In this document: positions 8,969 through 19,915 of the stretch, in pieces
Position numbering within the stretch: the first letter of the stretch is position 1
How the letters are laid out: every line of letters begins with the position of its first letter
NCBI GenBank assembly: GCA_001931905.2
Contig: MSJI02000433.1
Span: 1-23,601 of the forward strand
DNA from: Cladosporium sp. IMV 00045
Taxonomy: Eukaryota > Ascomycota > Dothideomycetes > Cladosporiales > Cladosporiaceae
Reading direction: 5' to 3'
Length of the DNA: 23,601 nt
Program-made: the position numbers and the translations under genes
Notes under the pieces: model-generated
What the model saw: the letters and a program-made list of their open reading frames with translations, nothing else
Told to the model about the DNA's origin: nothing
Databases searched by the model: none

Positions 8969-9366
8969 CGTACATTAGTTGGGAATATATGAAGAATCAA
9001 CATGGACGTGTTCGAGGTCGAGACGACGTTGACGACAAGGCCAAGGCTGGCTGGCTCTCGGATCAGCCACATCCGATCTCCAGAACAAGCTCTCTCCGCA
9101 ATCCTTGAGGATGCATGCAACAATCTAATCTAGAAGATGTGACCGCTGAGATGTGGTTTCCACAACTCCACAACGAACAATGGTATACTGTCCTTAGATC
9201 GGGTATGATCAAACTCGTTTGTGTCGCAACGTGTGAACACAACGTACGGCTGACAATGCAGCATCTGAAATATCGACTTTACTGCAGCATACGTGCATTC
9301 TTTGCATGATTAAAATATATATAGTTCGCTAGATCACCACTATTGGCCTGCATCTCGCCCTCCCGC
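8969..9366. other. Intergenic: regulator promoter and P450 3' end
   Basis: Holds the 5' flank of the zinc-cluster regulator and the 3' flank of the P450. CGG-N11-CCG at 9059-9075 (CGGAT..ATCCG arms) has the geometry of a Gal4-type site. An AT-rich TAAAATATATATAG lies near 9311-9324. No coding sequence was seen. Confidence 0.5.
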
Positions 9367-11146
9367 TCAAGCCGATTTTGAAGGCCACTTCACACGTCTC
9401 TCCGCCCGCACGTAGAGATTGTTGGGGCGAATCAGCTGGAACATGGGGTCGTACTCGATGGTACCAAATTCCTCGTGGACAAACTTGTAGCGGTAGAGCA
9501 GCTTGGGCAGGAAGATCTTGACCTCTTGCAGGGCGAAGTTGAAGCCAATGCACATCCTCTTGCCGGTCGCGAAGGGGATATACGAAGCCTTGTGGCGGTT
9601 CTTGACTTCCTCCGTGTCCCAGCGGTCAGGGTTGAAGTCGTTGGGGTTGTCCCAGAGTTTGGGGTTGTTGTGAATGTGGTGGAGGGCAGGGATAACGACG
9701 GATTCTTCGGGGAGCTTGTAGCCGCCTGGGAGGATGAGGTCGGTCTTTGCTGTGCGTGCGGGTTGGAAGGATGGGTTGTGTCGTCGCTGGGTTTCTTTGA
9801 TGTATTTGTCGAGGAATGTCAGACGTTCTGTCACGTCTGCTGTGAATTCGGTGTTCTCGTCGATATCGTTGTCGATGAGCTCTTGGAGAAGACGTTCCTG
9901 CATCCCTGGGTATGTGACCAGGCCGTAAATAAGCCAGGACAGCAGCGAGCTGGTCGTTGTGAAACCTGCACCGGTGGCCACGACTAGTGCTTCAATAAGG
10001 CTGGTTCTGGGAAGTTTCTCTCCCTTGTTATCAGTAGCGCGGATGGCATAGTCTGTGACAGATAGTCAGTGATCGTTCTCTTGTTTAGTGGAAAACGACA
10101 TGAATACTCACCAACCATGTTCGATGAGTTCAAAGCAGCATCTTGCAAGGGCAAATCGTGTGAACCACTGCTCTCTGCCCTCGCGATCGATTCCCCAACC
10201 AACTCGAACATGCGGTTGAACACGACCTTCATCCTCGCGGGATCACCAAACGGCAGCATCGCATACCAATCACCTCTCGAAGCGATCTTCTTGTTCAACT
10301 CCAGACCCTCTGCGATCAAACGGACCATCTCATGGGGATACGCTTTTGGTGAGGAGAAGTGGTTGAAATCCATGCCTAGAGTGATCTTGCCGACAGCCTG
10401 CGCGCCGAGCTTGAGCATGTAGTGGTAGACGTTCCAAGATTGGCCTTGGCTGTCCAGCTCGTCGAAGACAGAGAATGCATCTTCGACGGTCTTTTGCATG
10501 GTCGGAGCATAGTGACGGACTGCTTTGGGGCCGAGAGCGGGAGGCAAGAATTTGTGAGCGATCCTCCAGGCCTCAGTATCAGTGTCGCCTAGGAAGACAC
10601 CAGCTTCCTCGTTCTTGATGGGGTACAAAGGGTGGTCTTTGTTGATCTTCTTGGTGAAGAAGTCTGACTCAGCAAATACCGCTGCTGCTATCGTCGGATC
10701 GTTCGTCAGGTAGGTTACGCGACCGAGACTCTCGGTCTTGATGAATGGACCGTAGGTGTCGAACAAGCGTTGATGGTTGCCCAGATGATCAGGGTATACC
10801 TCTAGGTAATTGCCAACAAAGGGCAGTCCCTTCGGACCTGGAGCGGTGCGAACGGCATGACCGTCGATCTTGATGGCGATAGGTTCATCAGAGGATGCGA
10901 TGTCCTGGATAGTGCTGAGATCTCCTTGCTTGTTCGCGAATGAAATCCCTGTACATGGGTCAGTATGTCGATTGATTGTCAAAGGTCATGTAGACTGGAG
11001 TTCGACAAAGCCAGCAACATACCGTTCGACTCAACAATGGCGAAGTGAGCCGCGACCAGGTTCTTCAGATCAAAGACATCTCCCTTGGAATCGACCTCAA
11101 TGTCTTTAGAGGAGGATTCAGGGTCGCCGAGAAGGTGGAAAAGCAT
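9367..11146 (-). CDS. Cytochrome P450 with N-terminal beta-grasp-like extension
   Basis: Haem-thiolate monooxygenase, 548 residues. Exons are 11146-11023, 10948-10112 and 10052-9367, with introns 10949-11022 (GTATGT..CAG) and 10053-10111 (GTGAGT..CAG, branch CACTGAC); frames join exactly. P450 landmarks in order: PGPKGLPFVGNY hinge (79-90), I-helix GAGFTTTSS (from 348), ExxR as ETQR (407-410), FNPDRW, and haem loop FATGKRMCIGF with Cys488. Residues 1-72 have no hydrophobic anchor. They alternate short beta-like segments (MLFHLL, KDIEV, PIAIKID) with a helix (DLKNLVAAHFAI), a ubiquitin-like pattern. The protein may therefore be soluble or peripheral. Two Met codons compete for the start: 11146 and, 14 codons upstream in frame, 11188; I prefer 11146. 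The CYP family was not assigned. A cyt b5-reductase fusion is transcribed away from it. Confidence 0.93.
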
Positions 11147-11971
11147 GATTGCAGAGTATGGAATCGAACAAGTCAGATCTTGAAACACACATCATGATGA
11201 GCGGCGACTTGATACTTTTTAGTACCATTTGAGATTGCTTGCAAGGTCAGTTCGACGCCGACATCAATCCATAGCACAGACGCCATGCGACTTATCGATA
11301 CGTCTTGTGATTGGTTGAAGTCTGGACCTCGGCAGTGAGCCCCCTGCAATTTTTGTTGATGTATTTAGCGCTTTTTTTCACGTCGCCGCGTTGCCCTTCC
11401 TTGACCTGCTCCGTTCTTTCGGCCGGGACTCGATGAAATTCGTTGAACACGGTCCTTGATCGTTTTGTTTTGGATCTTTTGAACAAGTCGTTCAATCAAT
11501 GCAGCTGAAGCTGGATCGAAGAATGGCTCTGCGTCAACGTGCACCGTCATCCTAACGCTCATCCTAGCTCGATTCTCAGGGACAAGTTTGTCTCCCTGCT
11601 TGAGCTTGAGCCTACCTATTCCATCTTCTCCCGCTCAATCGGCTGGCTCGGGACGGTAGCTTACTCAATGTTGCAAGGAACTCCATCTAACCCTGTACTC
11701 CATTCGACACAGGCCCGGACACAGGCCACGACGCGCAACAATGGTGTGCAAACGAGCCTCGGTTGCCAGACATAGCGGTCCAAACTCGCATGCTTTACGG
11801 ACGCTACAATAATGGAGCCAGAGAAATGAAAAGATAACAGGTCCTTTCGGTCATCGCCGTGATATTGCTAGATTCTCCCGTTTTGTCAACAATTTTTCCC
11901 TCACAATCGTTATCCCCTTCGCCTCAGAGCACACCCTCCGTTGAAATATCCACAATCCTTAATTCGAAAGT
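11147..11971. promoter_or_regulatory. Divergent region between P450 and b5-reductase fusion
   Basis: 825 bp with no convincing gene. A pyrimidine-rich leader (about 11873-11940) precedes the fusion gene start, as is common in fungal promoters. I found no clear TATA box on either side. Shared regulation of the two redox genes is inferred from layout only. Confidence 0.45.
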
Positions 11972-13432
11972 ATGGCCGGCAAAGGCTACACTTTAGCCGA
12001 AGTGGCATCTCACAAAACAAAGGGTGACCTCTGGATAGTGGTACAGGGCAAAGGTAAGCAAATATTGAAATTCCCATGACAAAGCCGCAAACACTCACGC
12101 TCGAAAAAAGTATACGACGTCACGAAATACGTACGAGACCACCCTGGAGGAGAGGATCTTCTCATTGAATCTGCCGGACGCGACGCAACAGAGGACTATG
12201 CAGACGTCGGTCACTCTGAGGAAGCAGACGAGATTCTGGAGTCTTTCTACATCGGCGACATCACAGACGCACCCGTAGTGCAAAAATCGAAGAATGTGCG
12301 CATCATCCCTCAGAAAGTCACGACTGCACCGTCGACCAAGCGGTCAGGACCGACCAAATACACACTAGTCGGCAGTCTGCTGGGCGTGACACTTTTCGGC
12401 TGCGTCGCAGCAAACTCAACCGCTCGCGAGATGGCCGTGGTATACTCACTCCGCCTGGCCGATCGCTTGCGAAGGACTTCGACTTCAGGGCCAAGCAAAA
12501 GTTCCTGGATCGGAGGGTTCGCTCAAGGATGCGCCGTCGCCACCCTGGTATGCTCCTCAGCAGCCGGCTACATCGCCACCAAACTCAACCAAATGCTCGA
12601 AATCGAGTCCGGCTTCCTCAAGTACCCTCCATACATTCCCTCCCGCTCAGGCAAGCCAGCAGACCCCCACTCGCAGCGAGGCGTGCTCGATCCCAAAGAA
12701 TACAAGCCCCTCCCGCTTGTCAAGAAAGAGCTCATCTCGCCCAACGTCTTCCGCTTCGTCTTCCAGCTGCCCAGCTCCGAAGACGTGATCGGCATCCCCA
12801 TCGGTCAACACGTCGCCATTAAAGCGACCATCGACGGCCAAGCGATAACCCGCTCCTACACGCCCATCAGCAACAACCTGGACAAAGGGCGCATGGAACT
12901 CCTAATCAAAACCTACCCGGACGGCAAGCTCACGAGCCAATACCTCGCGAACCTCGAGCTCGGCGACCAAGTCCTCTTCCGCGGGCCCAAGGGCGCCATG
13001 AAATACCGCCCGGGCATGTGCAAGAGAATCGGCATGATCGCCGGCGGCACGGGCATCACGCCCATGTACCAGCTAATCCGGGCTATCTGCGAGCACGAGC
13101 GCGACACGACGGAGATCAGCCTGATCTACGCCAACCGCACGGAGGGTGACATCCTGCTTCGCGCCGAGCTGGAAGACTTCGCGCGCAGATTCCCGCGCCA
13201 GTTCAAGCTGCACTACATGCTCGACGAGGCGCCGGAGGAGTGGGCGTTCGGTACGGGGTACGTGACGCCCGCTGTCATGAAGGAGAGACTGCCTGCGCCG
13301 GCAGAGGATGCGGCTATTATGCTGTGCGGTCCGCCGGGCATGGTGAACGCCGCGAAGAAGGGGCTGGTCGCTGCGGGATTCCGTGAGCCGGGCGCGGCTG
13401 CGAAACCGACTGATCAGATTTTCTGCTTCTAG
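11972..13432 (+). CDS. Cytochrome b5-NADH cytochrome b5 reductase fusion
   Basis: Single-chain electron-transfer protein, 467 residues, exons 11972-12053 and 12111-13432 with a 57-nt intron (GTAAGC..AAG). The N-terminal cytochrome b5 domain (1-80) has HPGG (haem ligand His38) and the second ligand in VGHS (His62). Two hydrophobic spans follow (about 111-129 and 160-184), which would anchor it in a membrane. The C-terminal ferredoxin-reductase module has the FAD motif RSYTPIS (275-281), the pyridine-nucleotide motif GGTGITP (339-345), CGPPGM (433-438) and a terminal Phe after FC. NADH electrons would pass by FAD to the fused haem and then to desaturases, sterol enzymes or a P450. It diverges from the P450 gene, which makes that enzyme a candidate partner. 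The fusion is continuous in frame across the splice, so it is not an assembly accident of two ORFs. Confidence 0.95.
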
Positions 13433-15150
13433 ATGTGAATTTTTTTCTTTGTCTTGTGTCTTTGCTTTTGCTTTTTGTACTTTATAATGCTGATATCCCA
13501 TTTGTTCGATTTTCCAAAACCGCGAGCTATCACTATCCCCACGCCTGACAATTGCACGTTCGCACATTCTCGAAACATTCCTCTCCGGGTGCCATTTGGA
13601 AGACACATACATACTGTAGCATTCAATAGCGACCCATCCTCCCATCATCACCAAGATGCCAAAAGAGTCCCTTTCTCGAATTCCCGATCCCACAATTCCA
13701 AATTCTCCCCCAACAAAAGGCATCGTGCGTCTTCACGAGCAAAAAATCCCCTCCCAAACCGGCAATCGCTCCGTGAACCAAGCATAGCACCGGCGAAGAA
13801 GCGCCGCCGTTATTGCCAACACAATAATGATCGGAGCGTCTAGACTCCAACTCGACCGTTCCGAGGCATAAATAATAATGCATAAACTCACATTCAAAAA
13901 AGCGAGTAATGCATCACGGAATAAGCGTGAGGATGCGAGTCAAGACTGTGTGGACAAGGTAGGTAATCACATGTCAAGAATTCACCTAGATATGTGCCTT
14001 TTACCTAGCCCTTGTATTATCATTGCCAATGGGATCAATAGCCCTCTGTGGGAGAATTAAAAAAGAAAAATGTCGATGCATCTCGTCGGACATGTGCTAC
14101 CCGACCACCACCGCATGACGATGCCTGGGCCAATCAAACAAAAATCGAACGAGTCGGAAAAATCCTAGTAACGGATATCTACATGTATCTTGCAACGTGA
14201 TTTCCCACCGGCGCGACGACGACGACGACGACGACGATTTCAGCTCTTATTACTTGTATGTGCCTGTCGACCTCTACGAACGTGCTTGGTGAAGCTATCG
14301 AGTCGACTTGACACATGACATACCGGTACGGGACATTGAAAGGCATCTCTCTGCAAGAAAGGGGAGGACAGCAACGCAATAAGAGTTCATCGTCGTATCA
14401 GATACGACGACCTAGCCACCTCGGTAGGTAAGGTAGGTATCAGCACAATTCCCTCTCTCCCCTGTCCGTAGCAAAGTCCCTAAGAACTTCCATACAAGAA
14501 GGAAAGAAGCTAACGAACGCGTCGGCAGTGAAAGCCGACCGGACCGATAAAACAACAGATTTGACGTGAACAAGACAATTTACTCTTCCATTTCTTTCCC
14601 CAAGAGAAAAAGGGCTGTTGGTTCCTTTTCTGATTCTTTTCTTACTTTACAGCCAAAGTACATTTTCCTCTTTTTTTTTCCGTACTGCAAAGAGATCAAG
14701 AAACATCAAAGCAAGGAAAAAAACAATGTGCGGCAGGTAGTGGTATCTTTCGCATGTGAAAAAGAGAAAGCAAAGAGAAAACAAAAGGCAAATGAAACAA
14801 TAAAGAGAGGAAAGAGAAAAGAAGAAGAAGGAAAGAAATAGACATCAACAAAGCCACGTGCTATGCTGCAAAAGTGGCGCGAGACTCAAAAAAAGAAAGA
14901 AAGAAAAAAAGGCAAACGATCTTCATCTTCATCTTTTCTTGCTTCTTCATGCCGCTTGAACGATCATGCTGCAAGATGATGGTCGAAACACACCAAAACA
15001 TAACAAAACAAAGATGCCGTCTTTCTCGTGTAAAGTGTATATCCAGTTCGGGGGGTGTCTGTGCGAATGAGCGAGTCTCACAGTAAGGAAGCTCGGGCGT
15101 TGTATGGCCTCTCTTCTCCCGCGACCGCCGCTTCTCTCGATTCGATTCGG
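13433..15150. other. Long convergent intergenic region
   Basis: 1.7 kb between two convergent stops. It contains a 43-codon ATG frame (13656-13787), a (GAC)7 microsatellite, TAGGTAGGT-type words at 13957-13968 and 14423-14440, and a strongly purine-rich stretch (about 14740-14915). Lys/Arg-rich frames over the purine tract are composition artefacts. No tRNA or protein gene is convincing. Confidence 0.6.
14215..14235. repeat. (GAC)7 microsatellite
   Basis: Seven perfect GAC units in non-coding DNA, followed by GAT. Likely length-polymorphic; no gene reads through it convincingly. Confidence 0.9.
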
Positions 15151-17312
15151 TTATTGTTGGCCTCGAGGCTGCAAGCTCCAAGCCCTCAAACTCATACTGC
15201 ACATCCGGCGGATGACCTTGTCGGCGCCCCTCTGCTCTTCGGTCTGAAGGAAGCCGTGCGCGACGTTGAGTTTGCTCACGTCGTCGTCGTCTGGGTAATT
15301 GGTCATGGGCAGCTGGTGGGGGTTTTGCGGGTTCCAGTCGATGATTCTGCCGCCGAGGTGGCGCGCGACGGCGATGGAATAGAGGACGTCGCGGTGCTCG
15401 ATCACATTGAGGACGAGGCGGATGTTGCTCAGCTCGGTGGCGACTTGCTCGAGGGTTTGCGCGTCGCCTTGGTCGTCGCGCAGGGTCGTCAAGCGGCCGA
15501 GGTGGTACCAGAAGGCTTGCTGGTTGGATTTGGTGCTTGATTGGACGGTGTTGTCCAAGACTGTTGCGGGCGGCGATGGGAGTCGTGAGGGATCCATGTA
15601 GCGTCCGGTGAGGAGGTGCTCAACTGTCTCTAATCTTGGGAGCAGCTCTAAAACCACGGAGTTGCTGGACGCGTCTTGTGCGCCGTACATATGCTGCGTG
15701 CGTGGCATCATCGCAAGCGACCAAATCATACGCGCCTCCAACGAAGCCAACGCCGGCGGAGGTGCCTTTTTGTGAACATGGGATCGCATTTCCTCCATAC
15801 ATTGCACAACAAATTCACGAAGTTTAGGATCTTCGTTGAGTGCGGTGAATCCTCTCGTGATGTACCAATTTGTCTCGAATAGATTATCGAGCGCATGTGC
15901 GTATTGAATATCGAAGAACGCTTGTAGGTCTATGTCAACCTCGGGCGATGCTATTTCCAATCCATATCGTACTGGTAGTTGTGGTGGGATGTCTTTGAGG
16001 TTGAAAAGATCATCGATGGAAAGCTGCGCCGCTATAACGGCTTGTCAGTACGAAGACCAGCGAGCAAAGGAAAAGAGGGCCGCTTACATCGACGAGGTGC
16101 TTGGAGCTTAGGGGCGTAATTGTTGTTCGCTAGGTTCGCCACCTTCGCATCCTGATCAGTCAACACAGAATCTACCGCGCCTTGATACGGCACTTGGCCC
16201 TCCGTAGGAACAGCGGCATGAGGAGGTTGATTGAGATAGTTGATGCCCGCGCCGTAAGGTGGGTAGGAGTTCGATGGCAGTAATGGACTGGGTTTGGAAG
16301 GCGGCGCGCTGTTCGCGGCGGCAGGCTGTATGCTGTGAGGGCCGTTCTTGAAAATGGGATCATATCCCAAACAATCGCGTTTCGATTTTTGGCAATTGCG
16401 ACATGTTGGGTGGTGTTCATCGCACTGTTGGAATAAACGTTGGTCAGCTTCCGCATAGACGTGTGGGCTCGGGCGCAGTAAGCTTCTCGCTTCTTTTTAG
16501 GTCTTCGCTTGCCAACAGCCGCGTCGCGCGACAACTGACAACTTCAACGCGCGCGCATCGTCGCACGCTGCTTTCCAGACGAGCGCAAGCAAAACGTTGT
16601 AACAGCCACATACCTTTATTCTTCTCTTGCGACATGTCAAACATCCCGTCTTTGTGCGTCGCTTGACTTCTTTCTTCGATCGTCCACCCGACATGAGTCG
16701 CGCATCCATATGGGCTTGCGGAGGAAGAGCGTATCGCGGCATGCCATTGTGGCCGTTTGGCGCATTTGAAGGCATGGTGGGCGGCATGGGCTGGTAAGGA
16801 TTGTATGGCGGCGGCGCATGCATCATGGGAGGAGGTGCGCCGTTGATGTGCGGATTCGGCATGTATTGCAGCTGCGACTGCAGGTTCGCGCCTTCGAAAT
16901 GCTGGATGGATGGTAGCGACATCGAAGCGGAGCCGGACGGCGAGCCGCGATAGTCAGGTGAAGGAAGCTGCTGGCTGCCGTTGGGCGCGGCGTAGTACTG
17001 TTGCTGTTGTGACTGTTGTAGTTGCGGATGTTGCTGCTGTTGTGGTGGCTGTTGATGTTGCTGTGAGTGGTGGTGGTGGTGCTGCTGCTGCTGTTGCTGC
17101 TGTTCAGGCGGATGAGGATTCGCGGGTTGCATAGTCGAAGGCGGCGACGGCAAAGGACGAGGCTGCCGGTCTAGAAGTTGTTTATGGTGCCGGAGCTTAT
17201 CGTCAGGCGCAAGGCCAGGAGAGCCATGCGGCGGCGGCGGCGCAGCGTTGTTGGTTTCGCCGTCCTCGTCCATGGCAGCGACAGGGAGCCTGTGAGGCGT
17301 CATCTGCACCAT
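15151..17312 (-). CDS. Zn(II)2Cys6 transcription factor with Gln/His/Pro-rich N-terminus
   Basis: Nuclear regulator, 638 residues. Exons are 17312-16614, 16424-16088 and 16031-15151, with introns 16425-16613 (189 nt, GTATGT..CAG) and 16032-16087 (56 nt, GTAAGC..TAG). The first 210 residues are low complexity: runs of Gln and His about 70-105, then Pro/Asn/Met-rich sequence. The zinc cluster lies unusually far in (Cys224, 227, 234, 241, 244, 251; TGCLTCRKRRIK then CDEHHPTC) and the 189-nt intron cuts it between Lys233 and Cys234. Sequence after the cluster (SKRDCLGYDPIFK) resembles the Moc3-type group of fungal C6 proteins, but I am not sure of this. The C-terminal half is helical with no obvious motif. 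A second Met is at codon 4. Its target is unknown and no metabolic neighbour suggests one. Confidence 0.9.
17028..17105 (-). repeat. CAG/CAC-rich trinucleotide tract coding Gln and His runs
   Basis: Interrupted CAG/CAA and CAC triplets encode runs of Gln and His in the N-terminus of the second zinc-cluster regulator. Such tracts often vary in length between strains. Confidence 0.85.
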
Positions 17313-19915
17313 GGCTTGGGCGAGGGTAGGGTGGATGCGTTAGCGCACGAGCGGCAGGCGGTTTTGGCAGAGGGGCCTCCGCCCGTCGAGGCCCGTTTAC
17401 CCTTAAGCGAAGGAGGTAGCGGCTCGTGTGAGCAGCAGTAGTAGGCAGAACGGGCGGGAAAGGGACCAGGCAGGGCAAGGCTCAAGGCAGGGCAGGGCAA
17501 GGCCCGGGCCAGACAGGGAGTGGGATTGATTGTGGTGGGCGAGCGACAGGCCCTGTATGGTATGGTGGGGAAGGATGGTCGAGCTGATGGGAGGGTTATG
17601 TGTGTCATGGGGAGGGAGTAGTGGTGGTGGTGGTAGTGGTAGTGGTAGTAGAGGATGAGAAGGGAATTGGATAGGCATGGGAAAGCAGCAGCAACAGCAG
17701 TGGCATTATTCTGAGGGTCAGCTGGATGGGCACACGTTGTTGATCTCGAGGCTGAGGGATACACGGTCTGCCCTGAGTGGGTGGAGGGTGAGTGAGGGTG
17801 AAGAAAGGCAGTAGTGGTCAGGCAGAGTATGCAAGAAGTGAACGAGGGTCTGTCTGTATGGTGCTGTGACTGATGTCTGTCTGACGCCCTCTCTCGCTCT
17901 GTCTGGTGCAACGGCGCGTCTTCACAACGCACAGGGAAGGAAGGGTTTGGCTTTGTCTGAGAGACCAGCAACCGGCGAGACGAAGCACCTACTAGGCTAC
18001 TACTGTACTACAGCCAGCCTGCCTCGACTGGAATTGCCCTCGACAGCCTCTAGTGGTTTGGAGGGATCACGCTTTTGCCCTGAGAGGATTGCCTTTCACA
18101 TACGCCGGCCCGTGTGAACCGAGGGCTGGGCTATTTGCTCGCCATGCCATCCGATCCAGCGCGATACACGCTAGCAGCCCATCCTTTTGCGGAGATGGGA
18201 AAAATTGATTGATGCTGCTGAATCGAATTATCTCGCCCGGCGCCCGTACCCTAGAGCCGCGACCGTTTTCCCATGCTTGGTGTTACTAGACGCTCTTGGT
18301 GGTGGTGCTAGCAAGGCCATGCCATCTCTTCACCTGCTGCTTTGAGGCACGTGAGGCTTGCCCATGTGCACCAATCCGTGTGTACCTGCGAGCCTGTGCG
18401 GTATTTCATGCACTGACACGCCTGAAGGATCCGAACACCCTCGTCACGGCAAAGCAGCTAGGCAGGAATGGTACGGTATTGCTTCCTGCATCATCAATCC
18501 AATCGAAACCCTGCACTCTGCACACGATCCAAGGCTCAGCAGAACAGCTCCATTCATTCATGCAACCCGACAGCCACTCTTCAGGATCATTATGCCACCA
18601 TGAATTGACGTGCACCATTGCAATCGAGCCTGACCTCCTTTATGCGATGTTCGAAGCATGAACATCTTCCCTCTACAGTGATTCGACCAGCGCCTATACA
18701 TCAATCCGATCCATACATCTACTCGTTACTCACATGTAATCCTCGGAGAAATCGGCAAGTGGAGAGGCAAATCACTCAACCTGTCAAGAGAGTTCACACA
18801 AGTCTCGATGCCTCCCGGCAGCCACGCAGCATTAAGCGAGAGCGACGGCTTCGCTGCCCGTCATTACTTTATTATTTTCTCCATCCAGCCATCACAACAA
18901 TCATACTCAGGCCATCTCGCATCCCTGCCCCGCCTGCACGAACCCTTGTTCGCGTCACTCGGCTAAGACACCGAAAAAAGAAAAAGAAAATAAAGAGAGG
19001 AATACTTTCACTAACTAAAACACCCTCCCACCCGCCGCTCGCTTACAGCCGGCAAAGAGCCTCGCAGCCGCGCGCAGGGCCTCACAGCCACGGCAGCCTT
19101 TCCCTTCTGCTTTCTCTTCTGTGACGCGACGGATAAATAAATCGATGCATGGGGGCCTGTCGAGATCTGTCTTAGCATCGTCACAAGCGGCTGAGCAAGC
19201 AGCAACACATGCAAGAGGGTTGGGTATCCGTTCACCACACAGACACACGGGTTCACGTTCACGAACAGAAACACGCCGGACCCGTCGCGTCGGTAATTCC
19301 GCCTTCACCCCCCTGCCCTCCGCCGCCGCCCCGTCTGTCCTCCCAAACGACTCGTTCGCAATTGTGGATTGGAGGAGTTCGGGGAATCCTTCCTGCAGAC
19401 TCCGGACTTGACCTGCGTCTCTCTTCCCTCTCTCGCTTGTCATCCCGATGAGGACCGTGTTTAGTGATTGATTGCGCAAGTTCTTCCCATCCCTCGAATA
19501 GGGCATGTCGTCCAGTTGGGCAGTTATATGGGCCTGCTGACTCTTCATGCGCGCCAATTCTACGCGCTCCCCGATTGATGAATGATGAAGGGTCGGGTGT
19601 TCAGGTCTTCGATCCTTCCGGTGTGCGCGAGTCACTCGTGGCGTAGTAGATGCCGTGTAGGCTGTAGCACTGCCTGTCGAGTCTGAGAAATGCCAATCAT
19701 CACAAGCTCGCGACATGGCTGCTAGGTGAGAAGACTGGAAACGCTCGTTTTGGGCAGCTGGACCTGGGAATCTCGGAGACGGGAACCAGTCCCCGAGGAC
19801 GAAGTGATACGAATATCCAACGACGAAAGTCTCATGATTCTGGTAAAACAGACCTACAGATGAGCCCAACGATATCCATATCGTCAAGCATCCCCAACCC
19901 ACCCAATCCCCCATC
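17313..19915. other. 2.6-kb stretch without a supported gene
   Basis: 5' flank of the second zinc-cluster gene and 3' flank of the dehydrogenase. It holds short low-complexity arrays: GGCAGGGCAAGGC-type words at about 17468-17503 and GTGGTGGTAGTGGTAGT at about 17618-17653. An uninterrupted minus-strand frame (19986-19015, 323 codons) crosses the right part but has no recognisable domain, is Arg/Ser-rich and overlaps the dehydrogenase 3' end out of frame. I did not call it. Confidence 0.5.
17618..17653. repeat. GTG/GTA trinucleotide array
   Basis: Imperfect run of GTG and GTA triplets about 300 bp upstream of the second zinc-cluster gene; probably in its promoter or 5' leader. Confidence 0.7.

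Noticed and set aside
14566..14841. 91-codon Lys-rich frame
   Set aside because: It reflects a purine-rich A/G tract; composition alone explains it.
13433..15150. Possible tRNA gene in the long gap
   Set aside because: Scanning by eye for a B-box (GGTTCRANNCC) with a matching A-box gave nothing on either strand.
17300..17971. 223-codon minus-strand frame upstream of the second zinc-cluster gene
   Set aside because: Low-complexity Ser/Pro/His/Thr sequence from repeats, in a different frame from the regulator and with no domain.
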